A stretch of 64,000 nucleotides of DNA from Cryptomeria japonica (lineage: Eukaryota; Streptophyta; Pinopsida; Cupressales; Cupressaceae). Both the position numbers and the translations under genes were made by a program. Numbering within the stretch: position 1 is the stretch's first letter; each line of letters starts with the position of its first letter. Location: contig NC_081412.1 of NCBI RefSeq assembly GCF_030272615.1, forward strand, positions 693,414,083-693,478,082, in the 5' to 3' direction. The notes beneath the pieces were generated by a model. It was not told the DNA's origin. It did not search any database and worked only from the letters and a program-made list of their open reading frames with translations. Positions 54,252 to 64,000 of this stretch are shown here, piece after piece.

Positions 54252-54320
54252 TGTTGTTTTGGTTTGGATTTATTTGACAACTGATTCACCACCCCTCTCA
54301 GTTATCTCTAAGACCTAACA
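54252..54320 (+). repeat. C5 3' LTR remnant (69 bp)
   Basis: TGTTG joined directly to the last 64 bp of the LTR (TTTTGGTTTGGATTTATTTG...GACCTAACA). About 990 bp present in the 5' LTR are deleted between the two ends, so this copy has no 3' promoter or terminator. Confidence 0.85.
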
Positions 54321-54325
54321 ACCAT

Positions 54326-54370
54326 CAATGACAACATCAACAATTCTCATCTTAGTGTAGAATTCCAACA
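54326..54370 (-). repeat. K4-d 3' LTR, first 45 bp
   Basis: Minus-strand TGTTGGAATTCTACAC..., continuing across C5 to 48743. The duplicated GCCAT/ACCAT lies within the U3 inverted-repeat arm GTTGCCATCAATG. Confidence 0.8.
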
Positions 54371-54600
54371 ATCTCCCCCTTTGGCATTGATGGCAACACT
54401 CATGAGAAAAATCCAAAAACTAATATCCAAAAATGAAGTCCAAAATTGATCCAAAAATAGGAGTGCTCCCCTTGAGCAAATGATCTCTTATGTACATTTT
54501 TTTTCCATACTACTACTCCCCCTTTGACATCAATGACAAAGGATGTCAAATAGAATCAAAGAATTCAAAATTCTACCTCATAGCCTATAACAGGTTGTGT
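54371..54600 (-). promoter_or_regulatory. K4-d 3' UTR and polypurine tracts
   Basis: Minus strand: terminal AAAGGGGGAGAT (54371-54382) and a second GTCAAAGGGGGAGTAG tract near 54517-54532. The internal inverted-repeat arm is at 54385-54397. Confidence 0.75.
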
Positions 54601-55688
54601 ACAATTTGAAAGATATCTGCCAAAATCAAATTAAGACTGCATAAATTTGGTGTTGTCAAAGATAATGGTTTCAGTCTATTGGATCATATCGGTCAAATAA
54701 TGTATCTGTTGCTCCAGTGATCTTTCTCCTTGAATTTTTACTTTAGATAGCTCAATCCATTGAGTTATAAGGTTGTCCGATCTAGGACCAAGTTTATTTT
54801 TCAGCTCATGTGCCTTCATTCTTATCCTTGCTTTTTCTTTTTCTAGTTTTTCAATCTTTTCCTCAAAAACTGTCATTTCTTGATTAAAAACTGAGGTAAG
54901 TTCTAAAGAACCTATCATGTTATCTGCTATATCATCAATTTCTTTTTTTGTTTTCTTTATCTCCTCATCAATGTCTTCTGTCAGTTTGTGAGGCTTGCAT
55001 GCTTCCTAATACAATTCTTTATATTCCAAAATAGTGGAATTAAGTATCAGTAATAAGGAATCAATATGCCCAGTGCAGTCCTTGATAGTTTTATCAAAGA
55101 ATTCACTTTTCTCCTTATTCACCCTTTCCTTAACAATCTCCTCACTAATCTTATCCACAATTAGAATATTTGAAGCAATGAATTTGGACAATGTGTCTAA
55201 TTTACCTAAAGATCCATCAATATGATCTATCTTACAAGCTGGTGCAATCATTTTTAATATAGGTAATATATCATCAATGGCCTTAAATGCTAAGGAATTG
55301 CAATCTATGATCCTCTTTATTGAATCCCAAAGTACATCAGTCACATTAGTAGGTCTATAATCCATGGTGGAAGTGCTAGGCTCAGTAATAACTTTCTTTT
55401 CTTTAGATACTTGTCCAATTTCCTTAACCAATTATTCCTTGTTTCCATCATTGACCTCTTCTTTATTCACTATTTCTAGATTTTTCTCACTCAGTGTTTC
55501 AACTTTGTTTTCAGCCTTACTATCATCCTAACATTTTGCCTTGCTGACTATCAGTTCAGCTATACTCTATTCAGGTTCTTTCTCTATCGGTTTCTCTACC
55601 TTCTACTGAGTGTCAACATTTATAGGTTCAATTTGTACTTTTACCTCTTCTTCTGCTTGTGCTTCTACCAGTTTCTAAATGTTAGGCT
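54601..55688 (-). pseudogene. K4-d ORF2 C-terminal part
   Basis: Homologous to the ORF2 end of K4-a, K4-b and K4-c: PTNVTDVLWDSIKRIIDC, LGKLDTLSKFIASNILIVD (55380-55140), coiled-coil EEKIEKLEKEKARIRMK (54880-54800). Open pieces 55431-55006 and 54918-54676 share a frame. The acidic linker upstream (55680-55440) has several stops. C6 cuts it at 55689. Confidence 0.7.
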
Positions 55689-56774
55689 TGTTAGGACCCA
55701 AGAGTCAACTAAGACAGGGGGGATGAATCAATTGACTATGAATTTCAACCCAAATATAACTTAATCAAACTTGATACTTAATATCGATAAACCAAACTTA
55801 ATGTCGGTTAATAGATTAACAAATAGTATTAATACCGATGAAGCTTAATGCATAAAACATAAATAGAAACAACATCCACAACTCATAACATAGAGATTTG
55901 TATGTGGAAACCCTATAAGGGGAAAAACCACAGTGAGAAACCTTACCCACAATCAGATGATACTACTGCAAATAGTATGTGTATACAAATGGGGTATGCA
56001 CATGCTGAAAGGCCAACCGCCTAGAGCTCACTGCTTAGTCAAAAAATATGAGCCACACTAAATACAATTGGATGGTTAGATCCAATGATAATGTACTACT
56101 CAGAGTAGCATCTCCAATGTTGGATTCAGTATCAGCTAAGCTCTGATAATCACCTTCAAACTTTCCTTGAACCTTCCCTATGGTCTGCTCATATGATCTT
56201 CAATATTCGCACATGCCATGTTACAATACCATATACCATGTACCATTACATTCTCTTATGTTATCTCACAAATGAGATCTTACATATATACCAAGACCTA
56301 AGGCCAAATGTGTAGATTGGCTTACTAAGAATATTATGATTAAATCAATTACAAATAAGTCAAGATGCGATGTATCATGTCAGCTCAATACATTTACAAC
56401 AATGTCCAATCAATAAATCATCTCCATAACATGTCGTCCTGATCTGGAATAGATAATGCATAGGTGCATAACCTAGACCAATTTCCTAGTAACAACAAAT
56501 ATGTCAACCCGATTAGACCAATAACCAAAATACGAAAACCAAATATCCAAACCATGTCTTCGACATAACCAAGTGATCTTTAGATGATAACAAGTCATCC
56601 TTAGTGTTGGTGAACAATACAACATGTTGGTGAACAATATACTAGTGATTGTGCATAAGTCACTGAACATGTTGGTGAACAAAAATGTGTGGGTTTAACA
56701 TAACCAAATATCTCCAGAAGGATAAGTGTTGACATCAATGACAAAACTAATGCAACACATCCACAATACCAACA
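55689..56774 (-). repeat. C6 3' LTR (1,086 bp)
   Basis: Minus-strand TGTTGGTATTGTGG...GTCCTAACA. R/U5 block at about 55991-56037; TATATAT at 56284-56290; U3 arm 56724-56740. Confidence 0.9.
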
Positions 56775-57173
56775 ATATCCCCCTTTGGCATTGATGGCAA
56801 CACTAGATGGAAAAACATATAAGTGCCAAAAACAAAATGTGAAAAACCAAAAACCAACAATCTCCTGAATAGATCAATATGAGAAATCAAAAACCAAAAA
56901 TGCAAAGAATATATATCTCTCCCCTAATGAATAATTTCTCCCCGTAGGATAATGTTCCCTAAATACAATTTTTTTCCATAGATATCTCTCCCCCTTTAAC
57001 ATCAAATGCCAAAAAAATACAAATACCATAACATACAACCAATTCATAATAACCAATTACAATAACCAATTGTTATAACCAACTACTCCCCCTGAGAAGT
57101 AGTTCTCCTCCATCAAAGATGGAAAAAGGTTTCTCTGTTAATTTCTACTAGTTTGATGCCAATATTCAACTGT
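56775..57173 (-). promoter_or_regulatory. C6 3' UTR with polypurine tracts
   Basis: Terminal AAAGGGGGATAT (minus, 56775-56786), plus tracts near 56930, 56985-56997 (AAAGGGGGAGAGA) and 57084-57094. The internal inverted-repeat arm at 56789-56805 pairs with 56724-56740. Confidence 0.7.
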
Positions 57174-60100
57174 CTAAGTCTCTACTAGTGAGGGTATTAC
57201 CCCAAGCTTCTCTTTGAGATATTCAAAATTTTCCTTAGGCAAAGGCTTAGTAAAGATATCTGAAATCTTCTCTTTAGTATTCACATAAACCAATCTCACT
57301 TCTTTTGCTTCAACATTCTCTTTCAAAAAATTATCTTTGATAGAAACATGTTTAGTCTTAGAGTGAAATACCGGATTCTTTGATATAGAAATTGATGTTG
57401 AATTATCACAATAAATGATTATAGGTTCTTTGCATTTTACCTTGATTCCCTTCAATAATTGCTTAATCCATAATACCTAAGTACAAATAGTTGCTGCTGC
57501 AACATATTCTAATTCTGTTGTTGATAATGATGTACAACTTTGTTTCTTGCTCAACCATGAAATCAATTTGCTACCAAGAAAGAATGCTCCGTCAATGGTG
57601 CTCTTTCTATCATCAACATCTCCTGCCCAATTTGCATCGGTTTATGCACATAAATCAAAATTTTCATCTTTAGGATACCATAAACCAAGATTTGTTGTGC
57701 CTTGTAGATACCGGAAAATCCTTTTCACTATTGATTCATGATTTTCTTTAGGATAACTCTGAAATCTTGAAATAATACATACTGTATTCATTATATTAGG
57801 TCTTGTTTGTGTCAAATACAGTAAACCTCCAATCAAAGATTTGTATCTTGTTGTATTAATAGGAATTGAATCATCCTTCAATGTCAATTTATCAGTTGTA
57901 GCCATAGGAGTACTTACCAATTTAGAGTTTTCCATACCAAATTTCTTCAGTAGTTCCTTCAAGTATTTTGTTTGACATATGAATATACCTTTATCAGTCT
58001 ATGAGATCTGGAATCCTAAAAATAATTTTATCTCCCCAATCATAGACATTTCAAATTCTTCCTACATATTATTAGCAAAGTCTTTACATAATCCATCTTT
58101 TCCTCCAAAAATGATATCATCAACAAAAACTTCAATAACCAATATATCATCATTAGTCACTTTGAAATATAAATTTTTATTAGCATTACCTTTAGTGTAA
58201 CCAAGCTTCAAAATATATTTGTCTAATCTAGCATACCAAGCTCTTGGAGCTTGCTTTAATCCATACAAAGCTTTCCTTAATCTGCAAACCATATATTTAT
58301 TATTTGTCAATAAAAATCCATTAGGTTGTTCAATGTAAACTTCCTCTTCAAGATCACCATTTAGAAATGCATGTTTTACATCCATTTGATATACTTTGTA
58401 GTTCTTATGTACTGCAAATGCAAGAAATAATTTGACTACCTCAATTCTAGATACTGGTGCAAAGTTTTCATTGTAGTCAATTCCCTCTTTCTATGAGTAT
58501 CTTTTACATACTAATCTTGCTTTGTTTCTGATTACCTTACCATCTTCATTAAGTTTGTTTCTAAATATCTATTTAGTTCCAATTACATTTTTGTCTTTAG
58601 GTCAGGGAACTAATGTCCATGTATCATTCTTTTCAGTTTGTTCTAATTCATCTTCCATTGCTTTAATTCAATGTTTATCTTCACATGCCTCAATAAAAGA
58701 TGCTAGTTCAATTTGATAAATTAAGCATACCTCTTCATTTGCCAATCTTCCTCTTGTCATAACTCCTTGATACTTATTCCCAATTATCTGATCTTCTAAG
58801 TGATTCAGTCTTACATACCTAGGTTTGTTCACTTGTTGTTGTTCTTCAGTCACTGTAGAATTCTCTGATGATTTTGGTGTGACTGGATCCACATTCTATA
58901 CAAGTACACTCTATATTGGTTCATTTATGATCATCTGAACTACTGGCTCAAAATCCATAGACCTTGAATTTCCTCTAAATTGTTCATCTATCTTCACATT
59001 AGCACTCTCAATGATCTTCTGCAATCTTTTATTAAAACATCTATATGCCTTGCTCTTAGATGAATAACCAAGAAATATTCCTTCATCACTTCTAGGATCA
59101 AATTTACCAACATACTCATCTCTCCTAATATAACATTTGCTTCCAAATATTCTAAAGTATTTAAGAGTAGGGGTATTACCAAACCATAGTTCATAAGGGG
59201 TCTTACCGATTTCACCTTTGATGTGAACTCTCTTGAAAGTTTAAACTGTTGTATTCACTGCTTCTCTCCAGTACACATGAGGTAGATTTGCTTCCAATAT
59301 CATTCTTCTAGCTGCATCCAGAATAGTTATGTTCTTCCTTTCCACAATTCCATTCTGTTGAGGTGTCTGAGGTGCTGATAGTTGTCTTTTGATTCCATTC
59401 ACTTCACAGAATGTATTGAACTCCTTAGATGTAAATTCTCCTCCTTGATCTGATCTTAAACATTTGATTTTCTTACTAGTTTCATTCTCTACCATTGCCT
59501 TGAATAACTTGAATTTTCCAAAATCTCCTGATTTCTCCCTGAGAAAAGTAACCCAACACATTCTAGAATAATCATCAATAACTAGCATAAAGTATCTATC
59601 TCCCTGTAGACTTCTTGTTCTTGCCGAACCACAGAAGTCATTATGGATTAAATCAAGAACATTATTGGATTTCTTCGAAATACTCTTAAAAGTTGTTCTC
59701 ACTTGCTTTCCCATTTGACATTCCTTACATACCAGATTATGACATTTTATAATCTTAGGTAAATCCCTTACTACCTTAGTTGAACTAATCTTTACAATGC
59801 AATCAAAATTTACATGATAAAGTCTCTTATGCCATAGCCAACTTTCATCAATATGTGCAATCAAGCATGTCTTTTCACTGTTATTCAAATGAAAGATATT
59901 ACCTCTAGTCTGATTACCAGTTGCAATCTCTAAACTAGTTCTATTCATGATTTTGCATTTACCATTCTTGAATTGTAACTGAAAACCCTTTTCAACTAAT
60001 TGACCAACACTCAAAAGATTATTCTTCAAACCTTCAGCATAATAAACATTGTTAGTATTGTGCCTACCAACAAAAGATATAGTGGCTTTTCCTTTGATCA

Positions 60101-61328
60101 AACAAGCTTTATCATCCCCAAATCTTACTAGACCTCCATTGTATTCTTGAAAAGATAAGAATTTACTTTTATCACTAGTCATATAATGTGAACATCTGGA
60201 ATCTATAATCCATTCATCCTTTTCTTCAATTTTAGCTACCAAGGCTTGCTCTACCAATGGAATAGTAGGTGTTGGTTGATCTTCTTTTATTGCAACAAAA
60301 GCCCATCCATTGTCTATTAGTTCTTCATTCGAATCATCAGTAACTCCTTCGTCAACATAGTAACATGATTTATCTTTGTTCTTCTTAAATCTGTAACTAT
60401 GATATTCAGGGTTAGGCTTATATGTCCTTTTAGCTTCTTCTCTCAATCTTTCATGTCCATCAAGACATCTAGATGCCATATGACCAACTTTATTGTAGTT
60501 AAAACATTTAAATGGTACTTTACCTTCATACTTACTTCCAATAGGACCTTTAGGGGTTTTCCTTGCAAATAATGCTTCAAGCTCTTCCATTTCTTCATTT
60601 TCCCTCCTGATATCTTCAAGTTATTTTGCATAAAGTGCTTTCCAATCAGATTTGTTAGATGATGATGATGCTCTAGATGATGATGCTTTGAAGGCCAAAT
60701 CTATCTTAATTGTAGTAGCAGGACCAAATTCCTCAAGCTCAAATGTCGAAAGTTTTCCAACCAAGGTGTCTCTAGATACTGATGTATTAGGCATTGTTTT
60801 CAACTCATTAATAGTAGTCACTTTCATTTTATATGTCGGTGGAAAAGCTCTTAAAACTTTAGAAACAATTTCATCTTCACTTAAGGATCCTCCACAACAT
60901 TGTATTCCCAAAACAATTTCATTAACCCTTTCCATAAAAGCAAAAATTCTTTCATCTTCTTCCATTTTCAAATTTTCATACCTGACCCGGAAGCATTCCA
61001 GTTTTGCAATTTTGACAGTTGTATCTCCTTCATTCAATGTCTCCAATTTATCCCAAATAGCTTTAGTAGTAGATCAGTTTGATAATATCATGATTTGCTG
61101 ACCTGACAATATGCTCAAAAGTGCTTCTCTTTCTTTGTAATCATTTTCTTGATCTTTACCCAATATTGGTGGATTAGGTTGATTCGGTGTAGGACCAACA
61201 TAGCCATTCTTTGTAACCTCCCATATGTCTCTTCCAATGCAATTAAGATGTGTCTCCATTCTGATCTTCCATATACCATAGTTAGTTCCATCAAGTTTTG
61301 GATTGTCCTTGAAAAAGTTTGTTGCCAT
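57174..61328 (-). pseudogene. C6 Gag-Pol polyprotein, one frame with about 13 stops
   Basis: ATG at 61328 (MATNFF). Gag 61328-60450 with knuckle CFNYNKVGHMASRC (second Cys is Tyr); protease WIIDSRCSHYMTSD (Gly of DSG is Arg) near 60210; pre-integrase and integrase 60000-59240 with HNDFCGS, RSDQGGEF and NGIVERKN keeping D-D-E; RT with MDVKHAFLNGDLEEEVYI and FVDDIIFGG (about 58125-58100); RNase H to 57174 with TELEYVAAAT, YCDNSTSISIS and SDIFTKPLPKE. All fragments (61328, 61046, 60590, 58892, 58385, 57962, 57455) share one frame. Stops include positions near 61072, 60619, 59239, 58670 and 57640. Confidence 0.85.
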
Positions 61329-61371
61329 AGAATCTTCTCAAGCTGTTAGACTTCTACAAAAATAGGACTTA

Positions 61372-61384
61372 GCTCTGATACCAA
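61372..61384 (-). promoter_or_regulatory. C6 primer-binding site
   Basis: TTGGTATCAGAGC on the minus strand, directly after the 5' LTR. Confidence 0.85.
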
Positions 61385-61385
61385 A

Positions 61386-62426
61386 TGTTAGGACCCAGGA
61401 GGCAACTGATAGGGGGGATTGAATCAATTGACTATGAATTTCAACCCAAATATAACTTAATCAAACTTGATACTTAATACCGGTAAACCAAACTTAATGT
61501 TGGTTAACAAATTAAAAGTTAGTATTAATACCGGTGAAGCTTAATGCATAAAACAAAAATAGAAACAACATCCACAACTCATAACACAAATATTTGTATG
61601 TGGAAACCCTATAAGGGGAAAAAACACAATGGGAAACCTTACCCACAATCAGATGATACTACTACAAATAGTATGTGTATACAAATGGAGTCTGCACATG
61701 CAAAAAGGCCAACCGCCTAGAGCTCACTGCTCAATCACAAAATAGGAGTCACACTAACTACAATTGGATGGTTATAGCCAATGATAATGTACTGCTCAAA
61801 GTATCATATCCAATGTTAGATTTAGTACCAGTTAAACTCTGATAATCACCTTCAAACCTTCCTTGAACCTTCTCTATGGTCTGCTCATATGATCTTCAAT
61901 ATTCACACATACCAAGTTACAATACCATACACCATGTACCATTACATTCTTTTATGTTATCTCACAAATGATATCTTCCATATATACCAAGACCTAAGAC
62001 CAAATGTGTAGGTTGGCTTACTAAGAATATTACAATTAAATCAATTACAAATAAGTCAAGATGTGATGTATCATGTTAGCTCAATACATTTACAACAATG
62101 TCCAATCAATAAGTCATCTCCATAACGTATTGTGCTAATCTAGAATAGATAATGCATACTGATCCATAACTTAGACCAATTTGTCAGTAACAAAAAATAT
62201 GTCAACCCGATTAGACCAATAACCAAAATACCAAAACCAAGTATTCAAACCATGTCTTCGACATAACCAAGTGATCGCCAGATGATAACAAGTCATCCTT
62301 AGTGTTGGTGAACAATATACCTATGATGTGCATAAGTCACTAAACATGTCAGTGAACAACAATGTGTCAGTTTAACATAACCAAAGATCTCCAAAAGGAT
62401 AATGCAACACATCCATAATACCAACA
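61386..62426 (-). repeat. C6 5' LTR (1,041 bp)
   Basis: Ends TGTTGGTATTATGG on its left (minus) terminus at 62426 and GTCCTAACA at 61386. R/U5 block at about 61686-61732; TATATAT at 61980-61986. Confidence 0.9.
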
Positions 62427-62452
62427 AGGTTGAGTAGCATCTGGGATGGTAT

Positions 62453-63839
62453 TGTTGGCATATGTGTAGAAGTGTGATGACATGATGATATTGTATGTTG
62501 TCATTGATGTCAATATGCTGAAGTATGAACCAATATATTGAAGTAAGCAACCTGGCAAGTGAACTGGTATGTGGAAAGTTTGTATCGAGGTTTCTGGTTG
62601 ATGCATTCCAATTCTGTGTGATTCAAGCAACGACATCTTGTGATAGGTTAGCACTAAAATGGAGATTAGATCATGTTGCCATGTCAACCTTGTGCATGTG
62701 AAGGATTTTCTTGAGGATCTTGCATGAAGAAGATTGATCCTATCTACCTTAGGAATGTACAAAGTCTTAGTAAATGGTGGTGAGTGCATGATGGATTATT
62801 AGCTTCTAGAAGAGGCAAAGAATGAATGATGGAGAATGTCTTGAGATTTGTTCAAGACTATTTTATTCAATGCAATGTGTTTGAATGGTCAAGATTGGAC
62901 CGACTGTATTGATAACCTAAATGTTTAGGGTTTAGGGTTTATGCTACTGACCCATCTGTTTCCTATAAGGTCGATGATGATTTGCATTGTGAAGTTGTTG
63001 GCAAAAGTTGTGTGTGTATCCAAGTGAAGAGATACTTGGTTCTTGCCAACCTGGAGAAGTGTGTTGATACCTGCAGAGTGTGATTGTGAAAGTAAAGGAA
63101 CTAAAATGGATCTGTCTTGGCATTGAGTGTTGTTATTAGATCAGTGTATTACCTGTTGACTTCTAACTATTTTAGCAGTTGGAAAATCCCTTAACAGGGT
63201 AGCTTTAACAAGATTTCTATAAATCCTTTGACAGGGTGACTCAAATTCACTGAGTTCTTCAAATCCTCTTGCAAGGTAACCTTTAACAGGGTTCTAACCT
63301 TTAACTGGGTATTTAGCCATCCCTTAACCGGGTGATCCCTAGCAAGATCAGTTCCTAACAGAACCTATTGTAAAGTCCTTAACTAGACTAGGTTCCTAAA
63401 AGAGTGGACTTTAGAAGAGTTCAAAGAACAACTTGTGGGTAGTCATCCCCACTGTAGTTTTTACCAGTTGGGTTTCCACGTGAAAAATTAGTGTGTCATG
63501 TGTGATGCTTTTTCATGTGATGATTAGTGTTTTTTGTTAAGTGGTAATGCAGGTTGATCCAGTGGTCTTTATATTTCTGATGTATTACTTGTTTATGCAT
63601 ATGCATGAAGTGGAAAGGAGAGATTAGGTTTTGTGAAGATCTAAGTGTTACCAGTTTATGTGTTTCACAATCTCACTGTGTTTTACTAGTAGTGCCCTAT
63701 TTTAGATCGGTGACTTTGTTTACAAGTTTGTGTAGTCTTTACAGTCAAAGTGGTTTAAGGAAGTTTTTGTTTATACTGATTCACTCCCCCCCCCCCTCTC
63801 AGTATCTAGTGAGTACTTACTGTTCATCATTATTCATCA
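62453..63839 (+). repeat. C7 5' LTR (1,387 bp)
   Basis: TGTTGGCATATGTG...TATTCATCA, followed by a PBS. Contains the box TTGTCATTGATGTCAATATG (about 62499-62518), two to three TTTAGGG units (62924-62941), and about eight AACAGGGT/AACCGGGT-like repeats (63190-63330). C-rich tract at 63785-63799. Left flank GGTAT. Only one LTR is in the window. Confidence 0.85.
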
Positions 63840-63840
63840 A

Positions 63841-63853
63841 TTGGTATCAGAGC
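63841..63853 (+). promoter_or_regulatory. C7 primer-binding site
   Basis: TTGGTATCAGAGC, one base after the LTR end. Confidence 0.9.
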
Positions 63854-63910
63854 ATCCTCCAGGTCCTCTATGTTGTAAGCTTAACTGCTTGAGGAAAAGA
63901 TCCTATTCTA

Positions 63911-64000
63911 ATGTTGAAGAGGGAAGGTCCTAAGTTCAATAGAGATAACTTCAAGATATGGAAAGAAAAAATGAAGATATACATTAAAAGCATGGGTGCT
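63911..64000 (+). CDS. C7 copia Gag, N-terminus (runs off the window)
   Basis: ATG at 63911 after the AGCTTAACTGCTTGAGG leader, which resembles that of the other elements. The first 30 codons (KFNRDNFKIWKEKMKIYIKS) match the start of copia Gag (position of the K-x-x-G-x-N-F/Y-x-x-W signature). Open to the window end; whether the rest of the gene is intact cannot be seen. Confidence 0.75.
   Translation, partial: MLKREGPKFNRDNFKIWKEKMKIYIKSMGA

Larger units (their letters stand above)
48744..54320 (+). mobile_element. C5: copia element with collapsed 3' LTR
   Basis: 5' LTR 48744-49799, PBS, gag, protease, integrase, RT and RNase H in order, then a 3' UTR and only 69 bp of 3' LTR. Flanks GCCAT (48739-48743) and ACCAT (54321-54325) are the target duplication with one mismatch. 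Sequence is closest to C6. About 10 nonsense changes and one frameshift in gag. Confidence 0.9.
55689..62426 (-). mobile_element. C6: copia element, full length, in K4-d
   Basis: 3' LTR 55689-56774, 3' UTR, complete gag-pol (61328-57174), PBS 61372-61384, 5' LTR 61386-62426. Target duplication AGGCT/AGGTT (one mismatch). The whole gag-pol lies in one frame with about a dozen stops but no frameshift. The LTRs differ by 1,086 vs 1,041 bp; one indel removes AGTGTTGACATCAATG-type sequence from the 5' LTR. Confidence 0.9.
47932..62452 (-). mobile_element. K4-d: pol-less LTR element split by three copia insertions
   Basis: Pieces on the minus strand: 3' LTR at 47932-48743 plus 54326-54370, 3' UTR and ORF2 end 54371-55688, and 62432-62452. 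Between them lie C5 (48744-54320) and C6 (55689-62426); C7 begins at 62453 and probably hides the rest beyond the window. The reading frame joins across C6: 62432-62452 and 55684-55440 translate continuously in frame. It inserted into the gag of G1. Confidence 0.75.

Noticed and set aside
62924-62941. Interstitial telomere array
   Set aside because: Only about two and a half units and situated inside an LTR, so it is better seen as an LTR sequence element.
1-64000. Host protein-coding genes, tRNA or rRNA genes
   Set aside because: Every open frame over about 100 codons with recognisable or repeated content belongs to a retroelement or to its antisense shadow. The tRNA-like matches are primer-binding sites only.

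Overview
The window is intergenic DNA of a seed plant with a large, repeat-rich genome, built almost entirely of nested LTR retrotransposons. A gymnosperm is possible but cannot be proved from the sequence. I see no convincing host gene, tRNA, rRNA or CRISPR array. Most elements share the primer-binding site TTGGTATCAGAGC (initiator-Met tRNA type), TG...CA LTR ends and several purine tracts of the form AAAGGGGGAGA before the 3' LTR. Repeated purine tracts are a known hallmark of the Sirevirus branch of Ty1/copia. Names used here are local: C1-C7 are copia copies, K4-a to K4-d are copies of a pol-less LTR family, and G1 is a Ty3/gypsy element.

Layout. 1-96 unassigned; 97-3414 K4-a, 3' part (+). 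3415-6176 C1, RT-RNase H end plus LTR (+). 6177-12315 C2 (+), gag-protease-integrase with RT deleted, then four tandem 572-bp copies of the RNase H/3'-UTR segment; a solo K4 LTR (-) sits in the third copy. The C2 LTR is split by K4-b (12316-18880, +), which has a perfect TACTC target-site duplication. 18994-24987 K4-c (-). 24988-27105 second copy of the C2 3' end plus LTR. 27106-28028 orphan LTR. 28029-28990 C3 remnant. 30036-39437 and 46394-47931 G1 (-), a gypsy element whose second RNase H lies before RT, with a sense extra ORF and an antisense extra ORF after integrase. C4 (39438-46387, -) is inserted in G1 and is the best preserved copy. K4-d (-) is inserted in the G1 gag region and is itself broken by C5 (48744-54320, +), C6 (55689-62426, -) and C7 (from 62453, +, running off the window).

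How the parts relate. The most unusual component is the K4 family: about 6-6.6 kb, complete LTRs, PBS and purine tracts, a Gag-like ORF1 with a coiled coil and four CCHC zinc knuckles, and a second ORF of about 1,100 codons of unrecognised family, but no protease, integrase, RT or RNase H. It shares its PBS, purine tracts, an inverted repeat around the purine tract and a leader block with the copia elements around it. It therefore looks like a Gag-encoding non-autonomous family using copia enzymes in trans; that dependence is inference. Every element except the C4 gag-protease-integrase ORF carries stops or frameshifts.
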